Source: Chrysomallon squamiferum
Taxonomy: Eukaryota; Mollusca; Gastropoda; Neomphalida; Peltospiridae
NCBI GenBank assembly: GCA_012295275.1
Contig: CM022679.1
Coordinates: forward strand, 31,551,337 to 31,615,336
Length of the DNA stretch: 64,000 nt
Reading direction: 5' to 3'
Part shown: piece after piece, positions 29,644-46,245 of the stretch
How the letters are laid out: each line of letters begins with the position of its first letter
Numbering within the stretch: the stretch's first letter is position 1
Made by a program: the position numbers and the translations under genes
The notes under the pieces: generated by a model
Told to the model about the DNA's origin: nothing
Database searches by the model: none
What the model saw: the letters and a program-made list of their open reading frames with translations, nothing else

Positions 29644-30483
29644 ATTGAGGATGTTGTTTTGTATGATGGCGGTTGCAGTTGTGGTGTAGGTGGTTCGGCT
29701 GTACTGTTAGTATCATCATCATCATTATTATTGTTTACCACTCTCTCTCACACACACACTTCTGTGTGGAGATAAATTGATACACAGAAATAAGCCCTAC
29801 TTCTGGTTTTGAAAACTGAACACTGATATGAGTACAATTTAGTAAAATAACAACGTGGGTCTAAGTTGCTGTAGTTGTGGAAAAAAACAAAACAAATAAA
29901 GACAGAAAAAGAAAGAGAAACATAAACTGATTCTCAACTCTTAATAATGCTAATTTTTTTTTTATTATTGGATTAGAAGGAAACACTATTTCTCAGATTG
30001 TGTTTCCTAATTTTAATTTGTATGCCATTAGTTTACTTCATACAGTATGTTTCTTTATACAGGACAGAAATATTGTGTGAATGTCATGTAATGATAAATT
30101 ATACTCACAGTCCGCTGAAATATGTGCAAAAAAGAAATATATATAATAATATAATAAAGTGTTTTACTCAAGAAGTGAATCGAATCAGTTATTTCTCTAT
30201 ACCATATTAGTGTTAATAAGAGCGAGTATAGGATATGCAAAGACACATTTAAATAGTCTGAATCTGGAATCCTTCGTCTTCAATTTTCCAACCTCGTCTG
30301 ATATTTATTGAGTAAGAAGAACAGAAATAAATCTTACAAAATAATATAATTTACATTTGGATTCACTCAGTATGAGAGTTAAAATGAATCTTACTTGTTG
30401 TGATTCTGAGTGGGTTGTGTCTGGGCAACAACTGATCCCAAAATAAGTAAGACGAGACAGATTTGCAGTTTCAATACAGACAT
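27003..30483 (-). CDS. Gene D: secreted microexon-family protein on the opposite strand
   Basis: Exons in transcript order on the minus strand: 30483-30395 (MSVLKLQICLVLLILGSVVA, then QTQPTQNHN), 30114-30109 (6 nt), 29465-29460 (6 nt), 28693-28679 (15 nt, WDYF), 28005-27958 (RQFHQLEIQEFSFRR), 27451-27405 (PRGAEPRTTESPHLRS) and 27043-27003 (LSGKEGESKMSSR, stop). These join in frame; the mature protein probably starts with Gln after VVA, and the 15-nt exon adds an aromatic WWDYF stretch. Two further candidate microexons (29213-29208, AACCTG; 28161-28153, 9 nt) would each create TGA if they followed the exon before them, so they are probably skipped or mutually exclusive. The 21-nt exon of A and B is absent. 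Function unknown. Confidence 0.65.
27605..27702. repeat. (ATT)n array in gene D
   Basis: Reversed equivalent of the (AAT)n arrays in genes A-C, followed by a poly-T run. Confidence 0.85.
28709..28736. repeat. Poly(A) homopolymer
   Basis: About 27 A residues. On the transcript strand of gene D this is the T tract upstream of the 15-nt exon acceptor. Length may be unreliable. Confidence 0.85.
29589..29645. repeat. (ATT)n/(GTT)n array in gene D
   Basis: Att run followed by gtt run. On the transcript strand it matches the aac/aat arrays after the 21-nt exon position in the other units (3,781-3,806; 9,757-9,791; 46,893-46,971). Confidence 0.85.
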
Positions 30484-32159
30484 TGCGAGCAAGGTCAACT
30501 GTAATATGTAGATTTTTTTTGTTGTTAAAATACGTTTACCTTAAAGTCCTTTATAATATCTACTATAGGATGATTATTTATCAAATCCAACGAGTTTTCC
30601 TATTAAATGATTGCCAAAATTGTTTCATGAAATTTACTATCACATTCGGCATATTTTAGTAATAAGCTTCTAGTGGTAAAAATTCTTTCCTTTAAATTCA
30701 GGCAGTATTATCGATGTCGGCAAATGTATAGCATTTTAATTGCAAAAATATATAAATTTTATGAATTAATGGAAAATAACTATTCAAGTTCAATCTCTGT
30801 CTTTGTTTCGTATTAACTTTTAAAATTTAAGAAACGAAAATGTCCGTGTCACTCTCTCTATCATGTTTATGAACGTATTTCTCTCATGAAGTTTTTACGT
30901 ATGTAATAATCTAATATTCTGAAATGTTTTTTTGTGTTTAATTCTAATACTTCTTTCAAGATAAATATGAATAATATGAAAAAATAGTTATAATGTGAAA
31001 ACATCTTACCAAAAACAGTAGTGTTCTTCAACAATCTAGCTGTAAGAATGTCTATGATATCAACAGCACAAGCTTGTTTAATATAATCGTGAACGAATGT
31101 AATAAAATATTTTGTATCAGATATTTAAATATTATATTACTCTATACTGTGACAGAAAACTATAAATCAGTAAATAAATGTTAAAATTTCGATACCGTAA
31201 AAAGATAATGGACGTATTTTTATATTTATATCTATCAAATGTTTCTGCCCACGAACATTTTGACAGCTGCTAGGAGTATTATTTATATGCGTAAACTGAA
31301 ACAGTTAAACAATCTAAAACATGATCTCTCCATGATGATGCCCGTCTTGTTAAAAAGAGCATCTATATATGTATATATATATATGTGTGAGTGTTTGTGC
31401 GTGCGGGTGTTTTGTGATGACCTAAATTAATAATAATACTAATAAAAAAAAAAACCCAGCTAGAAATGATGGAACTCAGAACGTCAAGGGAAGGGGATTA
31501 TTCAGTAGATGTGAGAAATAGAAACGTATGATGGACAGGTGTAGGGAAAATGCTAATATGGTGTTTACCATTTGATGATGCCTGTGATTTGTAATGACCT
31601 TCAATGGACCCGCATGATGGACAGACATTTTTAATTTAATTTTATTTTATTTTTGAGGAGACGAGTCATTAAAGTTTATTCACTTATTTAATAAATGGTG
31701 ATGTTTGGTAATTTCATGTTTTTTTAAATGTTTGATAAAAGTAATGGAATATCTTATAATGTTTTTTTTTTTTCTTTTGCTTTTCACATTCATTATATAT
31801 ACCGACTGTTGTTCATAACGTAATGCATATAATATTTTTTTAACAGTTATTCCTTAATTACATTAAAGTTATTATAACTGCTACACCATCATCAGCAACA
31901 ACTGCTACAGCCACTACTGCAATCGCTACTGCAGCTACTTTTACTACATCTGCAAATGATAATGATGATAATAGTTATAATGAAGTTACAACTAAATAAC
32001 AGTAGCTGTGTTTGTCAAGTAGTCATGTCCATTTTGAAAAAAAAAATTGTTTATTTTCTCGATCTGGAGCATAGTATAATGAATGAAGATTCAGAATAAA
32101 TCTTTATTTCTTTTTTGGTTCATTCTGAGTTCCCTCTCTGACTCTCACTCTGACGTTCA

Positions 32160-32500
32160 GTCTTTCTGTGTGTCTGTCTTTGTTTCCATCCATCCATCTA
32201 TCGATCCATTCATCACTACTCTCTTTTCTCTGTATATGTATGTATGTACGTATGTTTGACTGTCCAACTATTTATCTATCTGTCTGTCTGTCAGTCCAAT
32301 CTGTCTATTTATCTATTTACCTATGTATCTAAATTGAGGTCTATCTTTCTGTCTCTCTTACTGTATGTCTCTCTGCATCACATCTATCTATATCTATCTA
32401 TCTATCTATCTATCTATCTGCCTGTCTGTCTGTCTATCTATCTATCTATACCTATATATTTGTCTATCTATCTATCTATCTATCTATCAGCTCACTCTGA
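32160..32500. repeat. TCTA/TCTG array
   Basis: Imperfect tetranucleotide array, the reversed counterpart of the GATA/GACA arrays upstream of unit E and of the exon-1 stub. The plus-strand 112-codon ORF across it (LSIYLSIYLS-like) is a repeat translation. Confidence 0.85.
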
Positions 32501-32996
32501 CACCATGTATCTGATTTGTCAGTCGTTTTGTCAGTCTGACCTCTGTATGTTTGTTACTACGTCTTTCTTTTGCTCACTCTAGCTTTACCAATTTCAAATT
32601 ACAAAACTCCGTGAAGTTTATCTAAAGATAATTAGAAATTGTTACATAAACAGAGAACAGGCGACAGTGTTTAATTAAATATAAAATATTCCATTGTGTG
32701 AAATGTGAATATTTATTCAGTTAGTTTTTAGATAACAACAGCTGGGTTTCCCCTCTCTCTCCAGTACAGTCATTATACTGACGCGCAAGAGAAAAGCACG
32801 TCACAGTATATTGGATTTTTTTAATCCACTGACATGTTCCGACATGACTATTAAGGCTCCGTGTGCTTTAAAAATTATCTATCTATCTATCTATCTGTAT
32901 GTGTGTGTGTATATATTTAATGAATGGGTTCACTATGTCTCACAATTAATCTTGTAATGATGTATCCACATTGAATCGTTTTTTGCTTTTTGTTTT

Positions 32997-33362
32997 TTAT
33001 CTTGTTTTTTTTTTTTTGTGTGTGTTTTTTTTCTTTGTTTCTTTGTTTCTTGTTTTTTTTCGTCAATATTAAAGGGCGGATGTGATTTGATGTAACAGTT
33101 AAAGTAACGCAATCTGAATTCCATCGCTTAGAAATAAAAGGAACGGATCTGATTAAGGTAACAAATTTGGTTCCGTGACAATGGGTCCTGTTTATTTAGC
33201 ACTTTATACATGTTATTGAAACCAGTTTTTTTACGTCACAGAACACAAGATTTAGTGAGTTCTTATTTTTGATGATTATTATTAACTCAACGATTTTTGA
33301 CGAAAAAAACAAGAAACAAAGAAACAAAGAAAAAAAACACACACAAAAAAACAAAACAAGAT
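32997..33362. repeat. Inverted repeat with ~70-bp arms
   Basis: Arm 1 (about 32,997-33,067, tatcttg, T-runs, tgtgtgt, ctttgtttctttgtttcttg, cgtcaa) is answered by its reverse complement at about 33,296-33,362, with a loop of about 230 bases. It sits at the right edge of the inverted unit. Confidence 0.75.
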
Positions 33363-33477
33363 ACGACGCTCACTTCTCTATTGAAAGAAAGCGACAGTCC
33401 AAGAGACTAAAACTTTGACTAACAAACAGACCAATTTCATCACAGTAAGTATTTCTTCTTTGCTTAAATATTTACAT

Positions 33478-33715
33478 GCATAGAAACAAACATAATACAC
33501 TCATACGTACGAACATACATGCACATATGCATATATACACATACGTACATACACACATACATGCACACACACACATATACACATATATACACATACATAC
33601 ATATTCCCATACCCAAACGTATATACTCACATATACACACATATACCTACCTACATATATAAATACGTGCATACATACATGCACATACACAGAAACACAC
33701 ATATATGTAGCTAAG
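33478..33715. repeat. ACAT/ACAC simple repeat
   Basis: Cryptically simple stretch just upstream of the precursor gene's signal-peptide exon. The overlapping ORFs of 94 and 105 codons are repeat translations. Confidence 0.8.
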
Positions 33716-33734
33716 TATTTATTTACATTTTCAG

Positions 33735-35562
<1,828 letters not shown>

Positions 35563-35598
35563 AGGTGATATGGAGATAAGGTGAGTTTAACGAGAAAG

Positions 35599-35604
35599 AA
35601 TAAA
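35599..35604 (+). terminator. Candidate polyadenylation signal of the precursor gene
   Basis: AATAAA 37 bases after the stop codon. A donor-like gtgagt at 35,581 lies between them, so a further 3' UTR exon is possible. Confidence 0.4.
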
Positions 35605-40180
<4,576 letters not shown>

Positions 40181-40195
40181 TTGATCTTGCTCGCA

Positions 40196-43100
40196 ATGTC
40201 TGTATTGAAACAGCAAATCTGTCTCGTCTTACTTATTTTGGGATCAGTGGTGGCCCAGACACCACCCACTCACAATCACAAAAAGTAAGATTCATTTTAA
40301 CTCTCATACTGAGTGAATCCAAATGTGAATTATCTTATTTTGTAAGATTTATTTCTGTTCTTCTTACCGAATAAATATCAGACGAGGTTGGAAAATTGAA
40401 GACGAAGGATTCCAGATTCAGACTGTTTAAATGTGTCTTTGTAAATCTTATGCTCGCTTTTATTTACACGAATATGTTATAGAGAAAGATCTAATTCCAT
40501 TCACTTCTTGAGTGAAACGCTTTATTATATTATTATATGTATTTCTTTTTTGCACATGCTTCAGTCCACCGTGAGTATAATTTATCATTACATGACATTC
40601 ACACAATATTTCGGTCCTGTATAAGAAAACATACTGCATCAAGTAAACTAATGGCATACAAATTAAAATTAGGAAAAACAATCTGAAATAATCTTTCCTT
40701 CTAATCCAACAATAAAAAAGAATTAGAATTATTAAGAGTTGAGAATCAGTTTATGTTTCTCTTTCTTTTTCTGTCTTTATTATTACCACAACTACAGCAA
40801 CTTCGACCCACGTTGTTATTTTACTAAATAGTACTCATATCAGTGTTCACTTTTCAGAAACAGAAGTAGGGCTTATTTTTGTGTATCAATTTATCTCCAC
40901 ACAGAAGTGTGTGTGTGAGAGAGAGAGTGGTAAACAATAATAATGATGATGATGATACTAACAGTACAGCCGAACCACCTACACCACAGCTGCAACCGCC
41001 ATCATACAAAACAACATCCTCAATAACAACAACAACAACAACAATAAAAAAAAAAAAAAAAATTATGATTCTGATGAATATTATATGTATATCGATGAAT
41101 GGTAATAATAAGAAATGTGATAATTATTTCATTATTATCTCTGCTGAAGATTTTATTTTTATTTTAATTTACGTGTGCCCTTCAGAGAATGGTACGTATC
41201 AATTATCAGTAAGTATTTTAGATGTATTTACATCAAAATTGAAGAAGAAAATACACATCTGACCTGTTGTAATTTTATATGCTTTAATATAAATATTTTG
41301 AAGTGAATTTTTAGTAGACTAACCGTTAGATGGATACAAATATATATTTTCAGTTGAAATATTTGATAACTGATCAGAAGTGGCTATTTCTGTTCAAAAT
41401 TTCAAACACACAAAGAACCTGGTAATTTTCATTCTTTAAACTGTAAGACAAATGACTTCAGCACAAATATTATATTGGGTTTTAGTCTTGTAATAGACAC
41501 TAGACACTTTTAAAAATAAGTCTCAGTGAAATTATTAAAAATTACTTCATTGTATATGACAATGTTGATAATGCTGAATGAATTTTTCTAACAAACGGAC
41601 ACTCAATCAGTTTATGCTTTTTAAACATAAACACTTCTTTTGCTGCAAATGTATACTTTTTCCTTCTCTGTATTTATGAAGTATATTTATCTTATTAGAC
41701 TCACTTTTATTTTAAATTTTATCATCTGATAAGACATGAAAATAAAAGCAATATAACCGAAACACTCAATTCTTATGACTGTTTTCTTTGTTTGTTTTTT
41801 TATCTTTTATTAACAGGTGGGATTATTTCTGGTGAGTTTTATTCTCTTAAACAGTAAGACAAATTATATCAGCAGAAATATTATATTCGGTATTAGTTTT
41901 TTAATAGGTATTAGAAACTGTTATGTACAAGTCTCACTGATGTATTCATAAAGTAATAGCTACCAATACATTTTGCCTTCGAAAAAATAATTGTAAGAGG
42001 ACTTCATGCACTATGGTCTTTATGGCATTAATTAAAAATAAACTGTTCAAATGATCTTCATTGGGTATGGCAATATTGATAATGCTGAATTCATTTTTCT
42101 AACGAATAGACATTCTATCAGTAGATAATTTTTAACCATTCACACTTCTTTTGCTGTAAATTTATAATGTTTTCAATCCCTGTCTAAGTGAAGTCTATTA
42201 TCCTTACTTTTGTACTAATTAAGCACTTTTTTCCTTTAATTTTATTTTACTTTTTCCGTCAGGCTTGCATAAAAAAATGAAAGTTAAACAAACGAAAAAC
42301 GTAGTTTCTATGATTATTTATCTTTATAAAACATGTATAGAACAGGCTTGTAAGTTACATTCTCTTAAACTGTAAGACAAATTACATCAGCAGAAATATT
42401 ATACTGGGTTTTAGTTTTCGTAATACGCATTAGAAACTATTAAATATAACTGTCACTGAATTGCACCGGTTCGGAATAAAATTATATTTTTTAATGCTGA
42501 CAGGAGGCAATTTCACCATTTAGAAATACAAGAATTCAGTTTCAGAAGACCGTACAAATGTCCAAGCTTATGATTTAAAAATCTAAAAAAATAAGTGAAA
42601 CTTTTCACATTACTGTCTAACACTTTCTACATTCATACCACAAAGGTGAAGATAGAATCACGATTGTGAACAAATCCAAGACAAAAATCATACAGACATT
42701 TTTCTGACTCAGCAGTTGAGATAAACTTTGTATTTTAAAGACGATGTCTAAATGAAGGGGACAAATCTGAACACTTCGTTATAAATATCGGTGTAAAGGT
42801 CATCTCAAGTAAAATAAAATAAACATGTCTATGAAAAGAGAATAAAATGTAATTTGTATTTTCAGGATATTCGGCAAGCGATCTGTTACCTCTGATTCGC
42901 CTCACATCAGAAGTTGTAAGTGAAGTACTTTTTGTCTAAACTAACAGAAGAAAGAAAATGTATATTTTGTGTGGATACTTATGTACGTAACTAAGCATAT
43001 ATCACTGAATGAATATATGTATATATGTCTGTATGTATGTATGTATGTATGCATGTATGTATGTGGATGTATGCATAAACGTGTGTATCTATGTATGTAG

Positions 43101-43309
43101 GTATGTCATGTATGTGTGTACGTGTATCTTCGTATGCATAGATAGATAGGGACTGAAGAATGAATTGATATTGATAAAAAATAATGACTGATTGAATTTC
43201 TAAATTCTTTAATTATTGGCGACAGAGAGCTGATATTATGTATTTATTAACTATTTTTCTCGTTTCAGTGTCAGGAAAAGAGGGAGAAAGCAAGATGAGT
43301 TCACGATAA
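40196..43309 (+). CDS. Gene E: secreted microexon-family protein
   Basis: Exons: 40196-40284 (MSVLKQQICLVLLILGSVVA, then QTPPTHNHK), 40565-40570 (6 nt, gtgagt donor), 41186-41191 (6 nt, AGAATG), 41818-41832 (15 nt, WDYF), 42504-42551 (RQFHHLEIQEFSFRR), 42866-42915 (50 nt, PIFGKRSVTSDSPHIRS) and 43269-43309 (LSGKEGESKMSSR, stop). These join in frame to 84 residues. Extra candidate microexons are 41416-41421 (AACCTG) and 42341-42349 (AACAGGCTT). AACCTG would give TGA after AGAATG, and AACAGGCTT would give TGA after the 15-nt exon, so they can only be used in other combinations. FGKR in the 50-nt exon resembles an amidation/dibasic cleavage site, unlike PRGx in A-D. The penultimate exon ends in phase 1, which also fits the SRCR exon at 44,346. 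Function unknown. Confidence 0.7.
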
Positions 43310-43416
43310 TAAAATATTGTATGATGAAAACACTTAAGTGTCTATTATGAATTTCTTTACCCTATTTCTATCATTCTATTTAGATAAAATGTCATAAAAT
43401 CATTAACAATTTAACT

Positions 43417-43420
<4 letters not shown>

Positions 43421-43501
<81 letters not shown>
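43421..43501. repeat. (CT)n array 3' of gene E
   Basis: Pure ct array, same position as after genes A-C. Soon after it (about 43,545) similarity to other units stops. Confidence 0.95.
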
Positions 43502-43502
<1 letters not shown>

Positions 43503-44024
43503 TTTTCTGTAAGCATTATCAGTATTTTATTTTCATAAATGTAAAATGTGAAGGAAATGAAACATCTGTCGAACAGTGTAGTTTTCCTGGTTTCAGAAAT
43601 AATTACTGTACTCACAGCGAGGATCTTGGTATTCGCTATCAAGGTTCGCTAAATAAAAACTATGAAAAATATTGTATTTTTTTATTGTAACAGTATGCAG
43701 AATTTGAATGAGACGAAACATTACCAAAAACAGTTAGAAAAATATCAAAGCTTAATTAATAATAAATATTCATGATGATTAAAACCACCGATTTAGATGG
43801 TCTGCAATGTTGTTAATACAATTTTATATTTTACGTTTCAAAATGTACTAAAAATATTAAGGAAATATTTTTATTGAGTTTTCTGTCAACTCAGATTCGT
43901 AAGCAGTAAGACAATAAATATTAAATTAGAGATACATCTTCTGTCTAAAAATCAACAGACATGTTTTAATTACATAATTTACAGATCTCCGTTAGAGACA
44001 GTCATTTCATTTCATTTCATTATG

Positions 44025-44058
<34 letters not shown>

Positions 44059-44345
44059 GTTCATTTTAGAGAAATGCTTCACATCAATACCTTAAAGAGA
44101 AAAATAAAATAAAAAAGAATAAAGAAAAGATAAGGCTGTAATTAAGAAAAAGAAAAAAGATGACGAAAATAAATCAATTTCAAAATGGCAGAACAAATAT
44201 ATTGAAGTAAAAGACGACAATCCTCTCGATATGAATGTAAAATTTATCGTTCTGAAGGAATAATTTTTTAGTCGTAGTAGTAGAAGTAGTAGTAGTAGTA
44301 GTATTTTCTAGACAATAAAATCAGCCGTTTTTCGCATTATTTCAG
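43502..44345. other. Spacer between gene E and the SRCR exons
   Basis: A/T-rich, not shared with other units, with a short (ATT)n run at 44,023-44,057 and (TAG)n at 44,275-44,302. Probably intronic to the SRCR gene. Confidence 0.5.
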
Positions 44346-44890
44346 TGTCTGTCAGACTAGCCAACGGAGGAGGTATTCCAACACAGAGTCGAGTTGAGAT
44401 CAATCTTAACGATACATGGGGAACTGTCTGTGGTGACAAATTTGACGACAAAAACTCAGGCTTTATCTGTACACTTTTAGAATTCAGTCAGTAAGAGTGT
44501 TTTGCCTTAATTAAACTTATTAATTTATCAAATATCTTAACATTTGTATTTTCGCCATACAAAGTAAATTAAAATTGGAATTTAAGATTGGTGTTTGAAA
44601 TTGCCCCGTAGTACAACTTGACTAATATTCTACTAACAAAGTTCAGACAACTCAGTTTTATAAATCCTAGATTCAACGTAGAGACGTATAAGCATGCTCA
44701 CTTTGGAGAAGGAACAGGATCAGTATGGACTGATGATGTTAACTGTGTTAAAGATGAATATGGAGTGAATCACTGTTCTTTCTATGACTGGGTTGAAAAA
44801 TATTGTAGTCATAAACAGGATTTGGGAATCAGCAATTTGCCACAGAGTATGGTATTTTTGTTTTTATTTTATGGTTCTTTCATTTTTTAA
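44346..44890 (+). CDS. SRCR-domain exons (scavenger receptor cysteine-rich), partial gene
   Basis: Exon 44346-44490 (acceptor cattatttcag, donor gtaagag) reads SVRLANGGGIPTQSRVEINL and then NDTWGTVCGDKFDDKNSGFI with CTLLEFS. This is the N-terminal SRCR half, with the typical VRLxNG, RVEI and WGTVC signatures. Exon 2 starts at 44,647 (acceptor gttcag) in matching phase and reads GSVWTDDVNCVKDEYGVNHC, followed by a YC pair, HKQDLGISN, the C-terminal half. Five cysteines are present; the usual last one (VxC after EDxG) is missing. The end is uncertain: the frame runs to TAA at 44,890 through a hydrophobic tail that may be intron. SRCR domains are extracellular ligand-binding modules. No private signal peptide is visible; the entry phase fits the 50-nt exon of gene E, so these may be alternative 3' exons of that gene. 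Confidence 0.75.
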
Positions 44891-46230
44891 ACTTCTTGGA
44901 TTATTTTGAAGTTTACTTTAATGAAAAACACAACATCTTTCAGTGAATAATGCCCCGTTATACTGTTGAATAACGCAACTGTTTTTGATAAGATCTTTTC
45001 ACATAGTTTATAAACATTTGATCGTTATAGTATCCCGACATTAAAGAAATTTAAAGAACAGAAAGACGGTATGACAGATGTAGAGATTAAAATATGTCAG
45101 TTACCTTACTGCCAGATTTATAATTTTTTTGTCATATCAAAGACTAATATAATATTCAAATGTCTGTTACAGAATATGTTCCTACATTAGTACAGAGTGT
45201 ATGACAGATGTACAGATTAGAATATGTCAGTTTTCTTTTTAAGCTGTAACAATTTTAATATGTTAGACTGATTTATACTTTTCTGTCGTAGTACAGAATA
45301 ATATAATATTCAAATCTTTGATACAAAATATTTTATTACATTCGTACATGATTTTAAAAAGCTCGTGTTATCGATATCATAGATATTCTTCCAGGAAGGC
45401 TGTTGAATAACACAACTGTTTTTGATATTTTCGCATGATATATATACATTTTATCATTAAAGTATCCCGACATTAAAGAAATTTAAAGGACCGAAAGACA
45501 GTGTGACAGATATAGATATTAAAATATGTCAGTTATCTTTCTCAGCTGTCATAATTTGAACATTTACTGACAGATTTGTAATTTTTTGTCGTTGGAAAGA
45601 CTAATATAATATTCAAATGTCTGTTACAAAATATGTTCCTACATTAGTACTTGATTATTTTAAAAGGCTCGTGCATTCGATATAGTACACTTTCTTCCTG
45701 CTAGTTTGTTGAACAACACTACTGTTTTCGGTAAGATGTTTTCAAATTATAACTATTTTTCCATATTAATATTTATCTTGAAAGAAGTATTAGAATTAAA
45801 CACTATAAACATTTCATAATATTAGGTTATTACATATGTAAAAACTTCATGAGAGAAATACGTTCATAATCATGATAGAGACATTTTCGTTTTTTTAATT
45901 TTCAAATTCAATGTGAAATAAGGACAGTAATAGAACTTGAATAGTTATTTTCAATTAATTCATCAAGCTAAAATTTATATATTTTTGCAATTAAAATGCT
46001 ATACATTTGCCGACATCGATAATACTGTCTGAATTTAAAGGAAAGAAATTTTACCACTAGAAGCTTATTACTAAAATATGCCGAATGTGATAGTAAATTT
46101 TATGAAACAATTTTGGCAAAATTTTAATAGGAAAACACGTTGGATTTGATAAATAATCATCCTATAGTAGATATTATAAAGGACTTTAAGGTAAACGTAT
46201 TTTAACAACAAAAAAATCTACATATTACAG
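44891..46230. other. 5' flank of gene F
   Basis: Begins within a diverged repeat of the ttaaaatatgtcag block and contains three tandem versions of it (about 45,090, 45,210 and 45,520), against two in other units. No coding exon is seen. Confidence 0.55.
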
Positions 46231-46245
46231 TTGACCTTGCTCGCA

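Larger units (their letters stand above)
26695..33300 (-). repeat. Inverted copy of a gene-family unit
   Basis: From about 26,695 to at least 32,500 the sequence is the reverse complement of a whole unit: 3' flank, gene D, 5' flank, the block seen at 1,255-1,460, and the GATA array. The left edge lies inside the exon-1 stub. The right edge lies in a complex area at 32.9-33.3 kb, where a plus-strand segment (32,880-32,960, like 590-680) and a reversed one (33,200-33,290, like 700-785) adjoin a poly-T/poly-A inverted repeat. Confidence 0.7.
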
